The notes below the pieces were generated by a model that was not told the DNA's origin, made no database searches, and saw only the letters and a program-made list of their open reading frames with translations. This document shows, one piece after another, positions 1 through 7,775 of a stretch of 64,000 nucleotides of DNA. The stretch is taken from contig NZ_CP150886.1 of assembly GCF_038050375.1 (NCBI RefSeq), forward strand, positions 1,095,318-1,159,317, in the 5' to 3' direction. This DNA is from Okeanomitos corallinicola TIOX110. GTDB lineage: Bacteria > Cyanobacteriota > Cyanobacteriia > Cyanobacteriales > Nostocaceae. The translations under genes were made by a program, and so were the position numbers. Position 1 is the first letter of the stretch; the number at the start of each line of letters is the position of its first letter.

Positions 1-269
1 GTTTATCCAATCCTGAAGAAAGATTAGTTAAAGCTGAACTAGCACGTAAAATCAGTGAAATCATTAAAAGCCAACAAATAACCCAAGTTCAAGCTGCTGA
101 AATTTTAGGAGTAGACCAACCAAAAATATCTTTGTTAATTAGAGGAAGATTAAGTGGTTTTTCAGTTGATAGATTGCTAACTTATCTTAATAAATTAGGT
201 AGTAATGTAGAGATTATAGTTAAACCTAAACCTGTAAATCAGGAATTTGCCCATACAACTGTACTCTAA
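1..269 (+). CDS. HTH (XRE/HigA-like) protein, 5' end cut off by window
   Basis: The reading frame is open from the window edge (frame starting at base 3) to a TAA at 267-269, giving 88 residues. The visible part has a helix-turn-helix: QVQAAEILGVDQPKISLLIRG, split by convention as QAAEILGV, then DQPKISLLIRG, followed by a short C-terminal segment with NKLGSNVEIIVKP. This pattern matches the HTH antitoxins of HigBA-type systems and related XRE regulators that bind their own promoter. The toxin partner would normally lie just upstream, outside the window, so the toxin-antitoxin reading is an inference. Confidence 0.7.
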   Translation, partial: LSNPEERLVKAELARKISEIIKSQQITQVQAAEILGVDQPKISLLIRGRLSGFSVDRLLTYLNKLGSNVEIIVKPKPVNQEFAHTTVL

Positions 270-307
270 TAGTTGGCAAATAAAAATGAAATTCACAAAG
301 AATTAAG

Positions 308-337
308 AGCGATTGTATCTCAGGAAAAACAATCGCT
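308..337 (+). terminator. Hairpin downstream of the HTH gene
   Basis: AGCGATTGT and ACAATCGCT form a perfect 9-bp stem around a 12-base loop, 38 bases after the HTH stop codon. A short T-rich stretch follows. It is a plausible terminator. The stem could also work for nothing on the other strand, because the leftward gene ends at 455. Confidence 0.45.
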
Positions 338-339
338 AT

Positions 340-445
340 CTGTTTTCATTAATCCTGTAAATCCTGAAATCCTGTACTATGGCTAACGCCACCCTCCGCG
401 AACGACTTCGCTCAGTAACCGTAAATCCTGTAAATCCTGATTCAG
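340..445. repeat. Short STRR of the TAAATCCTG type around a REP-like palindrome
   Basis: Several copies of (G)TAAATCCTG occur on both sides of a GC-rich stretch (GGCTAACGCCACC...CGCGAACG). This arrangement is typical of dispersed short repeats in Nostocales intergenic DNA. No gene was seen between 270 and 454. Confidence 0.5.
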
Positions 446-454
446 ACGAATTCT

Positions 455-1993
455 TCAAAAATTCAAAATATCCAAAGATTGTTCAATTTCCAAATCAGAA
501 ATAATTGCTTGTGCATCTTGATATGCTTCCAGTTTTCCATCTTGCCAATATAAATCTGCTGCTTTCTGGAAATCCTCAAAAGCTCCCTGTTTATCTGCAA
601 TAATTAACCGAGCATGACCACGATTATAATAGGCATCACTGTAATTATAACTAATTTTAATTACTTGACTAAAATCATCTATTGCTGCTTCATACTCTCC
701 TAAATCAAAATTGGCATTTCCACAATGAAAATAGGCATCTGCATAATCAGGATTGATTTTAATTGCCTGTTGATAATCTGTAATTGCTCTTGCATAATCT
801 CCTAATTTTAAACTATAATCACCTCTATTTTTATAACCTATTGCATCATCAGATTTAACAGGAATCATTTTAAATAAATCATTTTTATGATCCCAAATTT
901 CTGGAAAGCTTTCTTTGTTTTGACGATTAATAGCATCATGGGGACTAATTTTAATTGCCTGATGAAAGTCTTCAATTGCCCCTTGATGATCTCCAATTTG
1001 ATAACGAGCATCAGCGCGACTTTTATAAATAGCAGCAACATTAGGATTAATTATTATCGCTTGATCATAATCTTTAATTGCCATTTGATAATTCCCTAAC
1101 TGATAATATGCTAAACCTCTTTGATAGTAAGCTTTACCGTAGTTGATATTAATATTTATCGCTTGATTATAATTATTAATTGCTGTTTGATAATCAGCTA
1201 AATGATTGTAACTTAAACCTAGTTTATAATAAATTTCGACATCTTGAACTTTATTTTTTAATGCCTGATGATAGTTATTAATTGCGGCTGGATAATCACC
1301 TTGATGAAAAAAATTATCACCTAAACTTTCAGAATCTACAGGCAAATCTGCTGGCTGACCTTTATCTACAACATCAGGAGGTTTATTAATAATATCTTGA
1401 ACTTTTTCTAAATAGGATAACAAACCCCCACCATATAATAATTGATTCATCCCAAAAGCAATTCTACCTCTTTTTAATTTAATCATTTTTGTAGGTAAAA
1501 ACCCAGCCAAAAATAGATGATATTCAGTTTGAGCTTCATTAACTTCTTCCTGAATTAAAATACAAACAATTACTGCATTTTTGGCTACTTCTTCAGCACT
1601 AACCGACCATCTCACCGTCTCAAAATTACCCTGACGAGATTTAACTTCTACACCAATTTCCGAGTTTGCAGTCAGAGTAAAATCACTTCCCCCATCACCA
1701 CCAAAGCGTTTTTCATAATCAACCTCTGTGATCAAATCTGCTAACCTTTCTTTAACAACTTCCTCACCTAATTTACCCTTTAAATTATTAATAAAAACAT
1801 CACGCACTGGAGAAGTGCGTTTATATTTTTCTGCCATTAACCAACAAAATTCCCGTAAAGATTTTAATCTTTGTCCAGAAATAATCGTTAATTCACTATG
1901 ATTTCCTGGTTTTTCACAGTGAAGGAGACACCCAGATGTTAATCTTTGCAGAAAATCAGATTGTAGCGATCGCAGTAAAGTAATCCAATCCAT
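455..1993 (-). CDS. PD-(D/E)XK nuclease-like domain fused to TPR repeats
   Basis: This 512-residue protein has two parts. Residues 65-200 carry the pattern of a restriction-endonuclease-like fold: a helix with Glu77/Glu78 (GKLGEEVV), then Asp104 (GGSDFTL), then Glu116-Val-Lys118 (VEVKSR), as in PD-(D/E)XK enzymes. From about residue 215 to 500 there are at least seven tetratricopeptide repeats with the A-Y-NRG / Y-A-DYxQAI signature, which normally bind protein partners. Family knowledge suggests a DNA- or RNA-cleaving or a catalytically inert nucleic-acid-binding module tethered to a TPR scaffold. The gene stands alone and leftward. The start ATG at 1993 is followed by good coding sequence. 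A HIP1 site lies near the 5' end. No substrate can be named. Confidence 0.75.
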   Translation of the reverse strand: MDWITLLRSLQSDFLQRLTSGCLLHCEKPGNHSELTIISGQRLKSLREFCWLMAEKYKRTSPVRDVFINNLKGKLGEEVVKERLADLITEVDYEKRFGGDGGSDFTLTANSEIGVEVKSRQGNFETVRWSVSAEEVAKNAVIVCILIQEEVNEAQTEYHLFLAGFLPTKMIKLKRGRIAFGMNQLLYGGGLLSYLEKVQDIINKPPDVVDKGQPADLPVDSESLGDNFFHQGDYPAAINNYHQALKNKVQDVEIYYKLGLSYNHLADYQTAINNYNQAINININYGKAYYQRGLAYYQLGNYQMAIKDYDQAIIINPNVAAIYKSRADARYQIGDHQGAIEDFHQAIKISPHDAINRQNKESFPEIWDHKNDLFKMIPVKSDDAIGYKNRGDYSLKLGDYARAITDYQQAIKINPDYADAYFHCGNANFDLGEYEAAIDDFSQVIKISYNYSDAYYNRGHARLIIADKQGAFEDFQKAADLYWQDGKLEAYQDAQAIISDLEIEQSLDILNF

Positions 1994-2103
1994 TTATATT
2001 AGGTAATAGGGTAATGGGTAATTGGTAAAATTCTCACCTATTCTCTGTCACCTGTCACCTGTTATATACTTGAAACGGCTTAATTGTTTAATTCTATAGG
2101 TAA

Positions 2104-2124
2104 GGGTTTAGCAGTGCTAAACCC
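2104..2124. terminator. Dispersed hairpin GGGTTTAGC-N3-GCTAAACCC, copy 1
   Basis: A perfect 9-bp stem with a 3-base loop (AGT) sits 28 bases downstream of the stop codon of the leftward MBL gene. The same hairpin occurs at 54114-54134 and 61807-61827, also just after leftward genes. There is no T-run, so it may stabilise mRNA ends rather than act as a classic terminator. Confidence 0.5.
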
Positions 2125-2152
2125 CTACACATACAGGTTTTTCGTAACTTTC

Positions 2153-2905
2153 CTACAAACTCACTTTTTCACCAGGTTTAGCTGCAATGACTCTTGTATC
2201 TAAATTTTGCTGTTCTAATAAAGTTTGAAATTCTTCAACACTGCCATTAGCTTGGATAAAATTGTTTAAAACTCCCTCAAATTCCACATCTCCACCAGCA
2301 GCAGTAGGAAGCATAATTTGCGGTTTTAACCACTTAGCAACTTCTAAAGCACTATTCATCCCTTTAATAATTGGACCGAGTAAAGGCAAGTTTAAACCAA
2401 CAATTGGTGTAATGATTACATCTACTGATTCAAGTTGTTTAAGTTGAGGAGAATGATTTCCATGAGGTTCATAATATAGAGTTGAACCACTAACTAAATC
2501 TTTGAGAAGATAACCATTTTCCAACAAAGTAGGGCCAAGTTGAGAACCAGGAATAGCTTTAATTTCTACTTGATTATTTAAAGTAAAATTTTCACCATGA
2601 TTGAGAATAGTAATCTTGGTATAACCTAACTTTTCTACTACTTTAGCAGCATTAGGAGAAGCAACCACAGGAATATTTTTCTCAAGCAGCTTGAGAGTTG
2701 GAGGGTGAGCATGATCTTCCAAACCCTGAGATAACAAAATTAAGTCAATATTTGTTGGTATTTCTCGATCCTGCAATCTTGAACCTTTAAACAACCAATC
2801 TAAATTACCAAAAGTTAAAGCATCAACTAACCAAGGATCTAAAAGTATCCGCTGTTCAGCAATTTCTATCAGCCAACTATTGCTGTCTAACCAAGTAAGG
2901 TACAT
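2153..2905 (-). CDS. MBL-fold metallo-hydrolase-like protein
   Basis: This 250-residue protein has the metallo-beta-lactamase fold pattern: an N-terminal strand with LDPWL (residues 22-26) and a loop after a hydrophobic strand, DLILLSQGLEDHAH (54-67). In active enzymes this loop reads HxHxDH. Here the first two histidines are missing, while Asp64, His65 and His67 remain. From memory, cyanobacterial and plant chloroplast homologues share the SQGL-DH form, so this is a family trait and not decay. Substrate is unknown. It is leftward and separated from the KaiB-like gene by about 90 bases of AT-rich DNA. Confidence 0.75.
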   Translation of the reverse strand: MYLTWLDSNSWLIEIAEQRILLDPWLVDALTFGNLDWLFKGSRLQDREIPTNIDLILLSQGLEDHAHPPTLKLLEKNIPVVASPNAAKVVEKLGYTKITILNHGENFTLNNQVEIKAIPGSQLGPTLLENGYLLKDLVSGSTLYYEPHGNHSPQLKQLESVDVIITPIVGLNLPLLGPIIKGMNSALEVAKWLKPQIMLPTAAGGDVEFEGVLNNFIQANGSVEEFQTLLEQQNLDTRVIAAKPGEKVSL

Positions 2906-2997
2906 AACTAATAACTTAGTAACATTAACATCTATTCCTATTATTAATTGATTAATTACGAATTACAAATTACAAATTTTAATCTATAAACTATAAA

Positions 2998-3771
2998 TTA
3001 CGAATTATCCTTTGCATCCAACATCTGTAGCAGTTTCTCCACATTATCCAAATCACCCACTATTCGCCTGACTGGATGAGGCCAAACTTTCACTAAAGTG
3101 GGAGTAGCCGAAACTTGATTTATTTCCGCCTGTTCAGGATGTGTTAAAACATCAATTACCTTGAGAGTATAGGGATAACCTAGCGATCGCTCTAATAAAT
3201 CTTGTAAATTTTCTAAACTCCGCTCAGTAGTCATACTATGACCTGCCACAAATAAACGCAAGACATAGCCCTGATTTGTCATTGTTTCCGGCTGTGATTT
3301 TAACCTTGGGGGCTGGTATTTTGCCCAACTATCTTTCGCGTCCAAACGCACAATTAAATCATGGTCTTCCCATAACTGAGGAAAGGAAGAACGATAAGTA
3401 GCCAATACCATTTGATCACACATTCCTTCTTGCCAAGGAGCTGCTTGCCAGACCAAATTACCTGTATCAAATATTGCGCTAAGTAACGGCTGATAACGCA
3501 TTACAGTAGGATAAGCTTCCGCAAAAGTTTGGATTTCTTGGGTACGCGGATTTAACCAATGATCAATAGTTGCCGTGTAACAAGGTACTAAAAAATGTGG
3601 TGGCTCTGATAAGTCTAGTATCTCTTGCAAAGCAACACACAAATGTAAATGCCAACGGCCTTTTTTACTATGGTCAATACAATAAATTAAATCTCCTCCA
3701 GGAGTAAACAAAGCTATTCCTTTAAACAACTGGGATTGAGACACTTGATCTGTAGATAAATTAGTCATCAA
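2998..3771 (-). CDS. KaiB-domain protein with an unassigned N-terminal domain
   Basis: This protein has 257 residues. The last 80 (about 169-250: LRLFVAGHS, YTLKVIDV, SATPTLVKVWP, RRIVGDL) match the thioredoxin-like domain shared by the clock protein KaiB and the sensor domain of SasA. The first 165 residues contain GIALFTPGGDLIYCIDH and are conserved-looking, but I cannot assign them to a family. No histidine-kinase domain follows, so this is not SasA, and it is more than twice the length of KaiB (about 100). Links to the clock or to KaiC-family ATPases are inference. Start is one of two consecutive ATGs (3771 or 3768). Confidence 0.75.
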   Translation of the reverse strand: MMTNLSTDQVSQSQLFKGIALFTPGGDLIYCIDHSKKGRWHLHLCVALQEILDLSEPPHFLVPCYTATIDHWLNPRTQEIQTFAEAYPTVMRYQPLLSAIFDTGNLVWQAAPWQEGMCDQMVLATYRSSFPQLWEDHDLIVRLDAKDSWAKYQPPRLKSQPETMTNQGYVLRLFVAGHSMTTERSLENLQDLLERSLGYPYTLKVIDVLTHPEQAEINQVSATPTLVKVWPHPVRRIVGDLDNVEKLLQMLDAKDNS

Positions 3772-3778
3772 AGTTTGT

Positions 3779-3840
3779 GAACTGGTGACTGGTCATTGGT
3801 GACTGGGAAATTTTCCCAATTACCAATTACCAATTACCAA
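3779..3840. repeat. STRR array (TGGTGAC / ATTACCA heptamers)
   Basis: Short heptamers CTGGTGA and then ATTACCA are repeated in tandem between the KaiB-like gene and pilT. The last repeats run right up to the pilT stop codon. Confidence 0.6.
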
Positions 3841-5187
3841 TTAAACACGACCTCTGAGGAATTGCATCATTTCATTAGGAGTTGGTGACATTTCTATGGC
3901 CACTTCTTCAGTAATACGACCTTCTTGATAGAGATTGAATAGAGACTGATTCATGGTAATCATGCCATCAAAACCAGCTTGTTTCATCAACTCACTAATG
4001 TCATCATATTTACCGTCTTTAATCCATTCCCTTACAGCATCAGTATTAATGAGGATATCGTGGAAAGCAGCCCGTTTACCATCAGTAGTACGGCACAAAC
4101 CCTGAGCAATTACCGCCACCAAAGACTCAGAAACAGCCACCCGCATAGCGTCTTGTTCGTCCCCTGAGTAGAGATTGAGAATCCGTTCAATGGTTTTTAC
4201 AGCACTATTGGTGTGTAGAGTTCCCATCACCAAGTGACCAGTTTGCGCCGCTTTGAGCGCCGTATTCACAGTTTCTTTATCCCGCATTTCCCCCACCAGA
4301 ATTAAATCTGGATCTTCCCGCAAAGCTGCTTTGAGAGCATTATCAAACTTACGGGTGTGCATTCCCACTTCCCGCTGTTTGATTAAAGACTTACGGCTTT
4401 GGTGAACAAATTCAATGGGATCTTCAATAGTAATAATATGCTTAGGCATTTCTCTATTGATGTAGTCCACCATCGCAGCCATAGTTGTAGATTTACCAGA
4501 ACCAGTAGGACCAGTCACCAAAATTAACCCTTTGTGATAATGGCAGACATCCCGAAAAACAGGTGGTAATCTCAATTGATCCATTGACAAAATTTTCAGC
4601 GGTATCAAACGCAAGACCATTGCATAGCCTTTGAGGGAGTCAAAAACATTGATCCGTATACGGGCAAACTCATACTGAGTCGCACCGTCAAATTCTAGAT
4701 TGTCTTGAAAATGTTGGATTTCTGAATCGGTTAATATTTCTCGCAACCAACCGATAAAAGTTTGTTTATCAGTTTCTGGATAATTCGTGGTTTGCATTTC
4801 TCCTCGGTTACGGAAACGGGGTATTTCTCCCACACCCACATGAATATCAGAATATCCTTGATCAAATGCTTCTTGTGCTAACTCGGCTAAAGTCAATCCC
4901 GGAGGTTGTTTAGCAATAGTAGCAGTTACAGGCGGCATTGGTGGTGGTGCGATTCCAGGACGTTGACCTGTTGGTGGTGGTGGTGCTGGTGGACGCTGAC
5001 CTGTTGGTGGTGGTGGTGGTACTGGTGGACGCTGACCTGTTGGTGGTGGTGGTGCTGGTGGTGTATTAATACCTGAATTAACTCTTGTTTCTCCTTCCGA
5101 GGATATCTGTAATGTTTGTGTTGTTTGGCGTTGATTCGTAGACAGTGGAGGTTGTGCTGGTATATTACGGGATTGTGATTCTGTCAT
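3841..5187 (-). CDS. pilT: Type IV pilus retraction ATPase PilT with proline-rich N-terminus
   Basis: PilT is the hexameric ATPase that depolymerises type IV pili and drives twitching and phototaxis. Counting from the ATG at 5187 the protein has 448 residues. Residues about 41-90 are a repeated PPPPTGQRPP linker. The core has Walker A GPTGSGKST at 226-234, the Asp box (IITIEDPIEF), Walker B with LILVGEMRD near 300 and the His box GHLVMGTLHTNS. I chose ATG 5187 because GAGGA lies a few bases upstream. An in-frame extension to 5238 exists only because it reads into the inserted IS. PilT is usually about 360 residues, so the proline-rich region is an extra. It may be a PilT2-type paralogue, as no pilB or pilC is adjacent. 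Confidence 0.9.
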   Translation of the reverse strand: MTESQSRNIPAQPPLSTNQRQTTQTLQISSEGETRVNSGINTPPAPPPPTGQRPPVPPPPPTGQRPPAPPPPTGQRPGIAPPPMPPVTATIAKQPPGLTLAELAQEAFDQGYSDIHVGVGEIPRFRNRGEMQTTNYPETDKQTFIGWLREILTDSEIQHFQDNLEFDGATQYEFARIRINVFDSLKGYAMVLRLIPLKILSMDQLRLPPVFRDVCHYHKGLILVTGPTGSGKSTTMAAMVDYINREMPKHIITIEDPIEFVHQSRKSLIKQREVGMHTRKFDNALKAALREDPDLILVGEMRDKETVNTALKAAQTGHLVMGTLHTNSAVKTIERILNLYSGDEQDAMRVAVSESLVAVIAQGLCRTTDGKRAAFHDILINTDAVREWIKDGKYDDISELMKQAGFDGMITMNQSLFNLYQEGRITEEVAIEMSPTPNEMMQFLRGRV

Positions 5188-5204
5188 ATATCCTCGATTT
5201 GGGT

Positions 5205-6686
5205 AGATAGTTCCAAAAAACATAGACAAATATCTCATGCCTTTCGTTGGCCGGGAATAACCCCGACGGGGCGGACTACAACGCCCTCTATCCCTAGACT
5301 AAATGCTGTCGGGACTACTTTTCGTAAAATATTCAAACTACCATTGACATCAGCATGAATCAATAAACCATTACCTGTTTGATAAAACTTAGTTCTGATT
5401 CTGCGACCACTAAATTTTACACTGAGCTTAGTCGAAGTGTTCACTTCTTTCGAGTCAACTTTGCCATAAGTAGGAATAGGATCTTGGTCTAAAAAAGAAG
5501 CTACACTAGTGTAAGACTCCTCAGAGACCAATACATTTATCCCCACTAATTTCGCTTTATAACTCAACTGATGTACAAATCGAGTATGGGGAATACAAAC
5601 AAAGTTTTGATTATTTCTACTGCCCAAATTCACATTCTGTTTCCACAAGGAATTTTGACCTATTACTAAAGTTCCAATCCCACACTTTACTAAATGGTCA
5701 ATAATTAAGCGACTGGCTTTATGCAGATAATCATCAACTTGAAAATTCCGTTTTTTAGTTAAACTTTGTAGTCGTTTAGATGTCTTTTGATGATTTGGTA
5801 GTAAAGATTGTAATTGAGCTTTTCTTTGATTGTAATAACGATTAATTGATTTGATAATCCGCCCGGAAACCAGAACTGGTGTAAATCCCGGCTGGTTTGA
5901 TGTTAAAGTTGCTAGATTATCTATGCCTAAATCAATCGCTGCTATGGAATTAGGGTCTAAACCATAATCTGTTTCCTCTTTTTCATAGACAACTTCTACT
6001 ACATAATGGTCAATCTTGGGGACAATTCTTACTTGATTTAGATAACAATAATCTACTTTTGTAGGAATGCAAATCTGTGTTTGTGACAGATGAATCAACC
6101 CAGATTTCATTTTGGGTTTACTCACTGCTTGGGCTGTATAAACTAATAAATGTCTACCTTTTTCTTTGTGTTTATATTTAGGTAATTTCGGTCTACCTAA
6201 AAATTTGGATTTATCTTCTGCATAAGCTTTAATTGCTGCAAAAAAACTTAACCAGTTGCGATGTAATCCTAATAATACTTGTTGGGCAACTTTGGCTGGT
6301 AAGGCCTGGTATGGTTCTGTCCCTTTTAATTGTTTTGCTAAACAATTGTAATCGAGGTATTTTTGAGCAAAGATGAAACTTTGGCGAATGTGAAAGTTAG
6401 CATAATTGTAGAGGTTTTTGGCAGCAAAACACAATTTATCAATCTCCTGATAATGGGGATGATTTCTTTGAATGATATGCCGCTCGACTACTTGCATACA
6501 CTAACTGGTTTCTATGAATATTCGCCCATATATACTAACATATCTTCGGGCTGATAATGCACAAAATTCTTGCTCAGTTCTCTTTGCACAAGAAAAGCTG
6601 TATAAGTGATTTTAGCTGACTTGTCTGTGATTAATGACTAGACATGACTATATTTGTCTATAAATTCGGCGAAGTTTACCAATACT
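5205..6686 (-). mobile_element. tnpB-only IS605/IS1341-type element, copy 1
   Basis: The limits come from comparing this region with the second copy at 38542-40022. Identity starts at AGATAGTTCC and stops after AATACT. There is no tnpA and no terminal inverted repeat, as expected of the IS200/IS605 group. The right end contains the small hairpin CCCC-GTC-GGGG just before the tnpB stop, in the position where omega (guide) RNAs of TnpB begin. The element sits 17 bp upstream of the pilT ATG, with tnpB in the same direction as pilT. Confidence 0.8.
5235..6497 (-). CDS. tnpB: TnpB-family RNA-guided endonuclease/transposase accessory protein
   Basis: This 420-residue protein has the TnpB layout: N-terminal helical region, a RuvC-I strand AIDLGIDNL with Asp189, and a C-terminal IHADVNGSLNIL with Asp383. 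The usual RuvC-II glutamate position reads LVIGQNSLWKQ, with Gly280 in place of Glu. A candidate replacement Glu lies in VSEESYTS (326/327). The CxxC...CxxC zinc ribbon is absent. It is replaced by SGRRIRTKFYQTGNG. Both traits occur together in a known TnpB subgroup, so activity is possible. Twelve substitutions separate it from copy 2, and the two differ in their last few residues. No tnpA is present, so movement would need help in trans. Confidence 0.9.
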   Translation of the reverse strand: MQVVERHIIQRNHPHYQEIDKLCFAAKNLYNYANFHIRQSFIFAQKYLDYNCLAKQLKGTEPYQALPAKVAQQVLLGLHRNWLSFFAAIKAYAEDKSKFLGRPKLPKYKHKEKGRHLLVYTAQAVSKPKMKSGLIHLSQTQICIPTKVDYCYLNQVRIVPKIDHYVVEVVYEKEETDYGLDPNSIAAIDLGIDNLATLTSNQPGFTPVLVSGRIIKSINRYYNQRKAQLQSLLPNHQKTSKRLQSLTKKRNFQVDDYLHKASRLIIDHLVKCGIGTLVIGQNSLWKQNVNLGSRNNQNFVCIPHTRFVHQLSYKAKLVGINVLVSEESYTSVASFLDQDPIPTYGKVDSKEVNTSTKLSVKFSGRRIRTKFYQTGNGLLIHADVNGSLNILRKVVPTAFSLGIEGVVVRPVGVIPGQRKA

Positions 6687-7090
6687 GTTCCCGTAGCTTG
6701 GCGTAGCCATAAAGGCTTTTTAACAGCAAAATCCACAAAACTATAGTTTTTCTAGTTTTGGCTGACAATTATGAGAACCTACTATATTTTTAATAAGAAA
6801 TGTTAAGCAAAGAAGAGGATAGATTTTGGGGATCAATTTTTAGCTGTTCTGTTCATAAGGGTATAATCCTCAAGAGGTATTGTCTACCAGGAATGACTAA
6901 TTAGATATGAATTGAAATTGATATTCATAAGTTAAAAAATTAAGTGTAAAGTTTAGTAAAGAAATGCTCATTTTTTTCTATGGTTTCTATATACTGGATT
7001 TCACTGAGATAAATTCAGTTAGCTCGCAAACAACGAGAAGTAACTGAGAAGTAACATATAAACTTTGCTGTGTAATTCGGAGGAAAAGTC
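6687..7090. other. Intergenic region upstream of the small membrane protein
   Basis: This AT-rich stretch contains a REP-like fragment (CCCGTAGCTTGGCGTAGCC near 6691) next to the IS end. Nothing coding was seen. It probably holds the promoter of the gene at 7091 and, on the other strand, the original upstream region of pilT. Confidence 0.5.
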
Positions 7091-7462
7091 ATGGTTTCGG
7101 CTCAAAGCTCTAATCAAGGAAAGACCTACTCCATGTTAATGATTAAAAGTTTTTTAATCTGGACTTTCACATTGGCGGTATGTCTGCTAGTTGTTGGATT
7201 TCCACTGGTAGTAGTCATGGCTACGGTCGGATGTTTATTGTCAATTGTTCTACAATCAGTAATGCCCGTGAGTGCAGTTTTACTGGTAGCAGGTGGTCTA
7301 ATAATGTTCAACGTAATGACAGTTATGATCGTGGCTGGTGTACTAACTGCTAAAGGAGTTCATCCTAAAGAAGTCAAATGGTTAAGCTGGCTACATGGTG
7401 AAGCTGAAAAAGCACAAACCACTGTTTATGCTGCTTGCCCCTTAACTTGTGAACTCAAATAA
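7091..7462 (+). CDS. Small membrane protein of unknown function
   Basis: The protein has 123 residues and a strong ribosome-binding site (GGAGG, 7 bases before the ATG). Two long hydrophobic stretches (about residues 19-60 and 62-85) suggest three transmembrane helices. A short soluble tail follows with KGVHPKEVKWLSWLHG and two cysteines near the end (YAACPLTCELK). I do not recognise a named family. Similar small membrane proteins are common in filamentous cyanobacteria. It is a single gene with its own terminator. Confidence 0.8.
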   Translation: MVSAQSSNQGKTYSMLMIKSFLIWTFTLAVCLLVVGFPLVVVMATVGCLLSIVLQSVMPVSAVLLVAGGLIMFNVMTVMIVAGVLTAKGVHPKEVKWLSWLHGEAEKAQTTVYAACPLTCELK

Positions 7463-7496
7463 TAAATACTGCTAAATTAGATAAACAGTGCATCTG

Positions 7497-7517
7497 CCCG
7501 GTTAAACCGGGTTTTTT
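7497..7517 (+). terminator. Rho-independent terminator
   Basis: CCCGGT and ACCGGG form a 6-bp GC-rich stem with a 3-base loop and are followed by six T. It lies 34 bases after the stop of the small membrane protein gene. Confidence 0.85.
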
Positions 7518-7533
7518 CATTTTTGAAAGACAG

Positions 7534-7775
7534 AGGGAATAGGTGACAGGTGACAGGTGACAGGTGACAGTAAATAGTTATATCCTGAATGACTAATGAC
7601 TAATGAAATGACTAGGGAATAGGTGACAGGTGACAGGTGACAGTAAATAGTTATATCCTGAATGACTAATGACTAATGAAATGACTAGGGAATAGGTGAC
7701 ACGTGACAGGTGACAGTAAATAGTTATATCCTGAATGACCAATGACTAATGACTAATGAAATGACTAATGACTAA
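7534..7775. repeat. 73-bp tandem repeat, three copies, built from heptamers
   Basis: A unit of AGGTGACAGGTGACAG, TAAATAGTTATATCCTGA and then ATGACTA heptamers recurs with a period of 73 bases. TAAATAGTT starts at 7571, 7644 and 7717. The third copy carries extra ATGACTA heptamers, and the last of them provides the wecB start codon. Confidence 0.9.

Noticed and set aside
5188-5238. Upstream extension of pilT
   Set aside because: The extra 17 codons come from the end of the inserted IS. The ribosome site and ATG at 5187 are outside the element.
7534-7775. CRISPR array
   Set aside because: The 73-bp units are repeated in full with no unique spacers, and there are no cas genes.
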